A DNA stretch of 64,000 nt from Triatoma infestans (taxonomy: Eukaryota; Arthropoda; Insecta; Hemiptera; Reduviidae). Of this stretch, positions 56,613-64,000 are shown piece by piece (positions within the stretch are counted from its first letter, which is position 1; each line of letters opens with the position of its first letter). The notes under the pieces are model-generated. The model saw only the letters and a program-made list of their open reading frames with translations, was not told the origin of the DNA and searched no databases. The stretch covers positions 62,001 to 126,000 of the forward strand of contig JAAEAF010001118.1 of NCBI GenBank assembly GCA_011037195.1, in the 5' to 3' direction. Position numbers and translations under genes: made by a program.

Positions 56613-57596
56613 AACAGCATAGCTCAAAAATGAAAAACCGTGGAAAGTCGAAACTTGATATTCCGTTTAGGTATCACCATGGCATCTGACAGTGGGTCAT
56701 CTGTCAAAATTCCTCAAACGAAAATACCACTTTACTTGTTGATTTTTTTTTTTTTTACTTTTTTGCGTTTTCCTCAAAAATGGCTCAAATGATTTTCTTC
56801 AAACTTGGTATATCAAAGAGCTATACAACTTTTATTTGTAATGTTTCTCTGGGAAAATTCATTTATGGGCAGTTATAGTTAAGGTGGTGGGGTGGGGTTA
56901 GGTTTTCATCTAAAGTGCTATTTCAGTTTATTAAAAAATTTTATCATCTAAACAATGTTAATTAGAATTGAATATGTTGTTGAAGTTCCGAGTTTCAAAA
57001 AAAAAATCGGATAACCGGAAGTGCGTTTACATTAACAACTTTACTAAATGATTTTTATCACTTTTTCGCGATTTTCTCAAAAATGGATCAGTCGATTTTC
57101 TTGAAACTTCATATATATAAACTAAGCATACAAAGATCTACAACTTTTATTTTAAAACATTTCTCTGGGAAAATTTATTTAAGGGCACTTTTAGGGGAGG
57201 GTTGGGGTTATGTTTTTCTCTAAAGTGCTATCATTTAGTTATACAATTCTATCAACCAAACAAAATTAAAAAATTCCGAGTTTCAAGGAAATTAGTAAAC
57301 GGGAAGTGCGCTTTTACTGAACAGTTTTCGACGAATTTCATTAAATTTGGTACACAAACTATAAAATTTGTCAATTATAATTTTGAGAACTGGAGTAAGA
57401 GAAAATTGTGTGAGTGTTTCACACCAGATTTTTTTTATGTTTTACGCTTGAGAGGAAGTTTTAAACGTGTTCCCTTACGTAAAGTTTAAAAAAACCACTA
57501 GGTAATATTTGATTAAAAAACTGTTAATACAATCTGCACTGTTTATATCTTCAATGATTGGTAGAGAAAAATGAAGAAGAAAATGCCTTTCCTAGT

Positions 57597-57627
<31 letters not shown>

Positions 57628-58139
57628 AATTGACCAACTTTATATTTAGTATATGAAATGAAATGAAATTTGTCAATGTTTTTATGGAGAAAATCGCGAA
57701 AAATGGAAAAAAATAGTTCATTAAAAACTGCACTTCCTGTTTACTAATTTTCATGAAACTTGGAACTTTGGCAATCTATTTTATTTCTAATTAATTTTCA
57801 TTAGATGGCAGAATTCTATAATCATCTAAGATAGACGAAAACATATCCCTCCAGCAAAAAGCCCCCTTAAACGAGTTTATCCGCAGAAATGTTTCAATAA
57901 CAAGTTGTAGCTTTTTATATGTGTAGTTCACATATTTAGTTTAATGAATATCTTTGGAGCTGTTTTAGAGAAAATAGCAAGACATAGCAGACATACTGAA
58001 AAGATTTTTCAATAAAAAACACACTTTTGTTCTTCTGATTTTCTTCAAATACTTGGAATTTCAACAACATATTTAATTCTAATCAATATTATTTAGATGA
58101 TAGAGGAAAACCTCCTCCTTCTAGGAGTAAGAGAAAGTA
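56448..58139 (+). mobile_element. Family X element, best-preserved copy (1.69 kb)
   Basis: The left end TACTTTCTCTTACTCCTAG (56448) and the right end CTAGGAGTAAGAGAAAGTA (58139) form terminal inverted repeats bounded by TA. Inside are a head block (CACCGGAAATATCCGTTTTG, GGTCCCCTGAGTCC) and a GT run at 56579-56607 followed by GAACAGCATAGCTC. About three forward units of roughly 300 bp follow (corresponding points near 56790 and 57091). After an A-run (57597-57621), further units lie in reverse orientation up to the right end. No transposase is visible. A TA-flanked non-autonomous DNA transposon is the simplest reading. Confidence 0.78.
56579..56607. repeat. (GT)n microsatellite within family X
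   Basis: A GT run of about 29 bp at the same place relative to GAACAGCATAG as in other family X copies. Confidence 0.95.
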
Positions 58140-58790
58140 CAAATAGTTAGATCTCTATTCAGAAAACATTTCTCCTATTGGTCCAGTTTTTTTTTACACA
58201 CAAGGGATGAATGACATTCAATATCGCTAGAGTTGAGTAGTTAACTAATGTCAAATTTAGGTGCTAGTAATTAGTAGTTGAAGAAAAAGTATGTACTTAA
58301 TTAATGAAATTAATTAATGGATAAACTAATGGATACTGAAATAAAAAATTTTTAAATTACAAATAAATGGTTATCAGGTTTCATTAAATGAATAAACTCT
58401 TCTTTTTAGTTCAAGTTCAAAAACCTAGTAAAACAAAAAAAAAAAAGAAATTACTTATCTAAATCAGTACACAACCTTTCAAGGCCGTCAGTGATAACAA
58501 TGATACGGACTATAATAAACTTACATCCATAATTATAGTGTACAGTTATTTCGTCATCTCTTTAATTACTTTATTGTGGTAATTAATTGGAATTAGACAG
58601 ACTGATTCACTGACATATTTTTCTAACAGTTTGGAAAAAAACATCAATATACAGGTTATCTCTAGGAAACAGGCTAGCATTTTTCACTGAAAAGTAAATC
58701 ATCTTATTGGAAAAATTATATACGTATTTTTTGAAATTTTAGAACTTTGTAAAATTCAAAACTTTTATTTTCAAATTTAGAACCTAGATG
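58140..58790. other. AT-rich spacer
   Basis: No recognised gene or repeat. Confidence 0.4.
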
Positions 58791-58794
58791 TAGA

Positions 58795-58982
58795 TTGTTG
58801 TAGGGGATTATCACACTGCGACCTGAAAGCAGTGTTCTCTAGCTACAGACCAACACTGCTCATCACCGTATAGTGAATTGTAGAGGCTCCTAGCCAGAGA
58901 AAATCTAAGGGTAGCATGTTGGATTCGAACCCGGGACCTCTGCGTTGCTAATTCAACACGCTATCACTGAGCTAATCCCTTA
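58795..58982 (-). repeat. SINE-A copy, alternative tail
   Basis: The minus-strand head has A box TAGCTCAGTGATAGCG and a perfect B box GGGTTCGAATCC. The body continues to CAGTGTGATAATCCCC, the same tail type as at 29980-30204. Confidence 0.88.
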
Positions 58983-59735
58983 CTTCTCTCTTGGCTTATG
59001 CCAGTTAACTAGAGATGGAAACCCTAGTTTGTGTAGTACTGTGTTTGTCCTTGTCTGTAATGTGTAGAGTGTATGTAGTTTAAGTGTATTGGTACTGTAG
59101 TGGAAGAAAAAGTGTAAAAATAAATAATTTTGAAAAATATTTTAAGTGAAATAATTTTGGCAAAAATAATGTATTTTAGAATCAGATACTATAATTTAAG
59201 GTCATTGTTGCTAAAGAGATAAAAGCACAGGAATCCGTTAGGAAAATAACAATGCCACTTGGCCAACTGTTTTGTAAGAGGAAATCCCCCGTTTGAGAGG
59301 GCATTCGTTCAAGACAGTCTGCATTCTGCTTTCAAACAAGATAGTCTGCTTTAGACACCGAACCAGAACACATCAGGACTGTGCCAGTTATAAGTTAAAA
59401 CATAAGAGTTTAGCATTTAATCTAGATAAATAATTGATTTATACATAATCGCTATGATATTATAAAGCTATTTCAATTCACTCAGAGAATATATTTATTT
59501 CAAAACAGTGATGATTTCTTGATTATTTTCTAATACTTCACTCTCTTAAACTATATTTACAAGCCCTTTTACAAAACCGCTCAAGCCACTACTACAAGCT
59601 ACTACAACACAACACGCCAAAAGCATTTCAGTACTGTTCTAACGAAGTGCATGGAGAACTGAACTGTCGTAACCCGTGTGGTCACTACTCCCCAAGTAAC
59701 TGCATGCAACATATACCCCCCCTTGCGGGTTAATT
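58983..59735. repeat. SINE-linked repeat, split by a solo LTR
   Basis: The pieces 58983-59095 and 59631-59735 join to match 30205-30450: GAAACCCTAGTTTGTGTA, CCTTGTCTGTAATGTGTAG, then CTAACGAAGTGCATGGAG and CAAGTAACTGCATGCAAC, ending CCCTTGCGGG. The LTR at 59096-59630 interrupts it. So the SINE and its neighbour form one older composite repeat. Confidence 0.8.
59096..59630 (+). mobile_element. Solo LTR, family LTR-A
   Basis: The 535-bp sequence starts TGTAGTGGAAGAAAAAG and ends AAGCATTTCA, with perfect 4-bp duplications GTAC at 59092-59095 and 59631-59634. Body blocks GACAGTCTGCATTCTGCTTT, TGATTTCTTGATTATTT and ACAAGCCCTTTTACAAAACC are shared with other copies. Confidence 0.92.
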
Positions 59736-60190
59736 TAGAGCCTAAAAATGTAAAAATTAATTTTCATGTTAAAAACCTACGACTTTCTTTTACTGCAACT
59801 CAGTTATGGATTATGAAAAACATCCTACCCACTTGGAATTAGTTCAAATTTAATTGGCTTCAATTTAATAACATTAATTTTTTTTTTTTTCTTTCAATTA
59901 TTAATTTGCAAGTGTAATATAAATGCAATAAGCAAATGTGATGACTGTTTACAAGACATGAATTTCATGTACAAAATGAATACCCATTGATGATAATACT
60001 TTAATGGCGTTGAAGTTAATTTAATAGGTAGTCTACAGCAATGTTTCAGACATCAGGATTAGATGATTATATGGTAAGGTTTGTTTTGCAACTTGTTGAA
60101 CCAAAGGGATTATGGATTATGATAGTAGAACAAGAATTTATGGAATACTTTGATAACAGAATTTTATTAAATCAGACACAAATGGACAGG
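59736..60190. other. AT-rich spacer between two opposed LTRs
   Basis: About 0.45 kb without a recognised gene; a T-run lies near 59878-59890. Confidence 0.45.
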
Positions 60191-60194
60191 ATAG

Positions 60195-60761
60195 TGAAAT
60201 GTAGTTTGGTGTGATGTGTTGTAGAGTAGTGGTAGTGTGTAGCACGAGCGGTTTAATAAAAGGGCTTGTAAGTATATATTTTAAGAGATGAAGTATCAGA
60301 AATAAGAAAGTAGTCACCACTGCTAACAATAAATATATTCTATTGAAATAATAACTACAAGTTATTTGCAAGATATTATAAACTTATTAATATGCACTGA
60401 TGCTAAGAGAGCGAAAAACAAGTGTTCTGCTTCGGTGTCTACAACAAAACTGTCTTAATAAATGATCTAGAATAAAGGCAAATCTCTATCACTGGCATGA
60501 GTTTAAGAGAGTGTTCTAGCTTTGAAAGCAGAATGCAGACTGTCTTGAAGGAATGCCCTCTTTAACGGGGGATTTTCTCTTACAAAACAGTTGGCCAAGT
60601 GGCATTGTTATTTTCCTAACGGATTCCTGTGCTTTTGTCTCTTTAGCAACAATGACCTTAATTTAAAGTACCTGACTCTAAAATACATTATTTTTGCCAA
60701 AATTATTTCATTTAAAATATTTTTCAAAACTATTTATTTTTGCATTTCTTCTTCCACTACA
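60195..60761 (-). mobile_element. Solo LTR, family LTR-A, opposite orientation
   Basis: On the minus strand it starts TGTAGTGGAAGAAGAAATG and ends CATTTCA. Perfect 4-bp duplications ATAG lie at 60191-60194 and 60762-60765. Its first ~170 bp are very similar to those of 59096-59630. The two open frames that run into its 5' portion from 60591 and 61058 are treated as chance. Confidence 0.92.
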
Positions 60762-60765
60762 ATAG

Positions 60766-61239
60766 CTTTTAATGGAGACAATAATAAGGAGCAATTTTTC
60801 GTAGGATTTTGCACTGGAAACGAAAAATGCGATTGGATACGAAAAATGTTGGCATACTTTAGTGGACCCACTAAAGTTCCTATTAGTCCATAGGCCCATA
60901 TTAGTCGTCTTGTGCATTGTAAGATTAGTTTTTAAAATAACTTTAGATCGCTTGTCTAAAAGTCTTGAAAAGAGACGAAATCGTCTGTTAGTATCAATAC
61001 TTTTTAATCTTGAGCGTTTCAGGTTAGTGCCCTCTTGTCCATGTATTATGTAACTCATGATACTTTTAACTAAAAAAGAAACTTAGAAGAAGTATGAACA
61101 CTTTCCAGCTCCCCACAACGCCGCTAAAATCTACTTCGTGGAAAAATGAACATAAAAAACTCGAAAGTTCAACGAAATACCTTATATAGAGAACGAGAGT
61201 CCTTATATCTTATATGTGAAATTCGCAACAGACTTGAAA
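60766..61239. other. Unassigned stretch
   Basis: No recognised repeat. Frames of 63-116 codons overlap here on both strands without motifs. Confidence 0.4.
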
Positions 61240-61740
61240 AAAAAAAACTGATCCTATCAACAATGTTTCTTCATTGAACTCAGAATTTTGGAAACAAATT
61301 TAATTCTTATAAACATTATGTAGGTAATAATATCAATACGGAAATGGCAACTTTTTTAGAGGAAAGCGTAGTTTCACCCTTCCAAAAATCCCAAAAAAAA
61401 AGAATGATTCCCGGAGAAATTTTATAAAAATAAATTTGTAGCTGATTTACCAAGTATATAGAAGAAAATCGTTGGAGCCATTTTCAAGAAAATTGCCAAA
61501 CAAAACAGAAAAATAATATCGCTTGACCATTTTGACAAAAATCTTCTTCTCGGGTTCCCTTGTGCAACAAACAAATTTACGTTTCAAAATTTCCTACGAT
61601 TTTCCGTTTTTTAGTTATTCTGACTACACGTTCACGCAAGTAACAATTTCTAAAAATTAATTTTTCAATCTCAGGGGACCTTCAAACTTGTATTTCCGGA
61701 GAAAATTTGATACGATCGCAAAAAGCTCTCCTTACCAGCA
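61240..61740 (-). repeat. Diverged family X fragment
   Basis: Reverse-orientation blocks: ATTCCCGGAGAAATTTTAT, GAAGAAAATCGTTGGAGCC (near 61463) and the head block CTCAGGGGACCTTCAAAC with TATTTCCGGAGAAAATTTGA (61671-61712). No CA run is left. The right terminus is lost. Confidence 0.7.
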
Positions 61741-63490
61741 ATAATAGAAATTATTAGTCCAAAAGATAGATATAATCTAATTCTAATTACTGACAGTGAT
61801 AAACTCTTGTAAACAATTGAAGTAACACTTTTTTACTAACATTTATTAAATGTAAATCTCTATAAGTCCACAGTGAATTGTCATGTGTTGTGAGTGTAAG
61901 TGTGTAATTGGAGTATTGTTGCTTGTAGTAATTGTGCAATTCGTCAGTCAGTGGTTTTGTCAGAGCTATTACAGGTGCGATGCCAGCGGGATCTCGCTCG
62001 CCGGTTAAGAGTGATAAGTGTCCTGTTATGGAAAGAAAGGTTGTACGCGATAGGTGCTTTGTGATATTGGTTGATGGTAGCAATAGTACAGTGGAGACTT
62101 GTTAGTTAGTAGTTCAACGTTATCATCAACTTGTAAAGGTGTTTCTAGCGGAAGCGGCTTGAGCTAAGTTTCTGTGTTAAATTATTTGGAAAAAGGTCCC
62201 AGTTAATAGAGCCGTATGTAAGGGAGGGTCGATCAGATATTGGTTTGGATGTATTTCCTGAAGAGCTAGGATAAACCGGCTGTGATCGAAAGCTACGTCG
62301 TTTGGAACAAATATCATATGAAAGGGAAGTTAAGTTTTAAAAAAGCGAGAATGAAATATGAAGAAGATCCAGGGCGTTTATACTAGCAGATTAACTTAAA
62401 TTAATTTAATATTAGACATAGCGCACTTATATGAGACATATATATAATTATATCCTTGTGGCTGTTAAATGGGATAATTTATATTAAAAACTGTATAGTT
62501 GGGGAAGATTCTTATTAAATTGTATTTTACTTAAAGTTATCTTCACATAAAAGATATTACCTTTTATTTTCAGATTATATTATTGTAGAAATATCTAATT
62601 TGCAGACAAACATGAGTGAAAATCTCACACCTGATTAGATTGTGTGTATGGTATTGTGTATATTGTGTGAAACCCACAAGACTAAATAAAAAACAAAATT
62701 ATTTAGGTAATCATATTTCGAAAAGAAGCAATTTCTTTTAAAATTGGACGCGAATACTTCTTAACTAATAAAAACAAATATTTAAACAAACTTTTAAAAC
62801 CATCTTATATTGAAATGTAACTACATGCTTTATCTCAGTATGTCGAGGTGATCTGTCTGGTCATATACAATCATAGGCGAAAATTTCATAACAAACAACA
62901 ACTCTGCGATTATGGAATTGCTTTCTTAGCAATTTCCATCAATCCATTTCATATATAGCAAGAGTAATCGTTGTTACACGCTTTTGTCGTTTAGATTATT
63001 GAAAAGATCTTCATCAACTTTTTCTCCAGTGCAATATTATGTGTAACCGTGGTTCTCAGCATGGAGATTGCATATTTAATGGATTCATTATAGGTCAATC
63101 TTAATCAGGTATATGTTAAAATGAATAATGAAAGAGAGAGTCTTTATTTGCTTAACAAATAATTTCTCATTAGGTTAAGATAAACATATTATTGGCTACT
63201 TAGACACATTGCAATTACACACAACTAGCTAGCTTTAAAATCTTGCTAATATATTAATTGATCAACCATCTAACGTAGCCGTCAGCTACTGTAATAAATG
63301 ACTCATCCACTGCTCTTATGTATCACCATCTCGTCCTATAAATTAGTTTTATAATTTAAGAATGTACAAGCAATAAATTATTATTTTGATACAAACTTCA
63401 GAAACAGAATCCCGATTATTCTCGAAGAGCATAATTCTTATGATTAATGCGCAAATTCATCTAATATTTTTATCTTTAAGGCGATCCACT
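61741..63490. other. Unassigned DNA, GC-richer at its left end
   Basis: The part at about 61860-62300 is less AT-rich, and its 98-codon minus-strand frame (61787-62083) has an ordinary-looking composition (…IALTKPLTDELHNYYKQQ…) but no motif I recognise. It could be LTR leader sequence or an old gene fragment. From 62400 to 63490 I see nothing. Confidence 0.35.
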
Positions 63491-63494
63491 ATAC

Positions 63495-64000
63495 TAGGGC
63501 AAGGTGAAATGTTCTCAGCCTATCCCACAGATGGCACTGTTACAAATGAAATTACTGTTTTGTTATGTTGGCACACTTGTTACAAAAGTAAATACCAAAA
63601 GTGAATTTGATCAGACAGTTTTGTTTTATATGGATGTTTAAAGTGAGCGTGTTGTGTGTTTTTGAATAAACATGAATCAATTTGAATTCCGTTGCGTCAT
63701 AAAATTCTATGTTATGTTAGGTTTATCGCCACTAAAAATTCATCCAAAGTTGGTGAAAGTGTATAAAACAGTCCTGCACCTTCGGTATGAACAGTAAAAA
63801 AAATGAGCAGCTGATTTTTAACGTTGTCGTACATCGACTCAGGATGATCCATGGACGAATGGTGAAGGATGGCCAAGAACTGCAACTACCCTTGAAAATA
63901 TCGGAGAAGATACACATTATGGTTCTAGATGATCGACGATCAAAGATTTATGAGATGCTAAAGGCTGGTTAGGCATCTTATAAGAAAGGGTACGGTCTAT
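63495..64000 (+). pseudogene. Fourth mariner: 5' end and transposase N-terminus, runs off the window
   Basis: A mariner-like end, TACTAGGGCAAGGTGAAATG followed by TTCTCAGCC, lies near 63493-63521. The transposase ATG at 63672 opens MNQFEFRCVIKFYVMLGLSP, a mariner N-terminus. With frame changes it continues as RCRTSTQDDPW near 63823-63855 (the RTS-EDDPRSGRP position), TLENI near 63890, and IHIMVLDDRRSKIYEMLKAG (63910-63970). Stops near 63790 and 63970 show it is broken. The catalytic domain, if present, is outside this window. Confidence 0.8.

Noticed and set aside
60708..61058. 116-codon minus-strand frame and the overlapping 100-codon plus-strand frame at 60591
   Set aside because: Both run across the boundary of a solo LTR into its flank; overlapping frames on both strands without motifs indicate chance.

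Overview
This 64 kb window looks like intergenic or heterochromatin-like DNA from an arthropod, most likely an insect. It is very AT-rich, full of poly-A/T runs and CA, TA and TTA microsatellites, and carries insect-typical transposons: mariner, Jockey/I-, R1- and RTE-like LINEs, LTR retrotransposon relics and tRNA-derived SINEs. I found no host protein-coding gene, rRNA gene or functional tRNA gene, and cannot name the species. Almost all long open frames are chance frames in repeats. The recognisable proteins are broken transposase or reverse transcriptase remains.

Layout. 1-4.2 kb: a tRNA-SINE and a decayed Jockey/I-like LINE with an RNase H-like tail. 4.5-6.5 kb: a palindromic MITE and a nearly complete 1.3 kb mariner with perfect 27-bp inverted ends but two frameshifts. 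7.3-9.2 kb: a palindromic repeat with hammerhead-like architecture, then a second copy of the same LINE split by a 1.2 kb solo LTR. 9.2-14.8 kb: copies of an abundant repeat ('family X') with internal ~300-bp tandem units, a solo LTR and an R1-like fragment. 15.8-18.8 kb: a Jockey-like LINE. 19.9-23 kb: a SINE split by a solo LTR, then a decayed second mariner. 24-35 kb: a LINE 3' end, an ~830-bp foldback, SINEs, tandem duplications and a 261-bp palindromic MITE. 35.5 kb: a different solo LTR with a TATA box. 38-46.7 kb: a LINE 3' end, an RTE-like remnant, a mariner N-terminal fragment and Jockey 3' remains. 47-58 kb: further family X copies, an R1-like 3' region, a second SINE family and further LTR relics. 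58.8-60.8 kb: a SINE-associated repeat split by one solo LTR, with a second solo LTR in opposite orientation close by. 63.5-64 kb: the start of another mariner that runs off the window.

The main connecting theme is one LTR family (here LTR-A; TGTAGTGG/TGTGATGG...CATTTCA). It is present only as solo LTRs or derivatives, several with 4-bp target duplications, and several sit inside other repeats, so relative insertion order can be read. The most unusual items are family X, the LTR-A derivative with an inverted copy of its own 5' end, and the recurrent CTGANGA-stem-GAAAC motif in palindromic repeats. All family assignments come from reading the sequence and from general family knowledge; no database search was possible.
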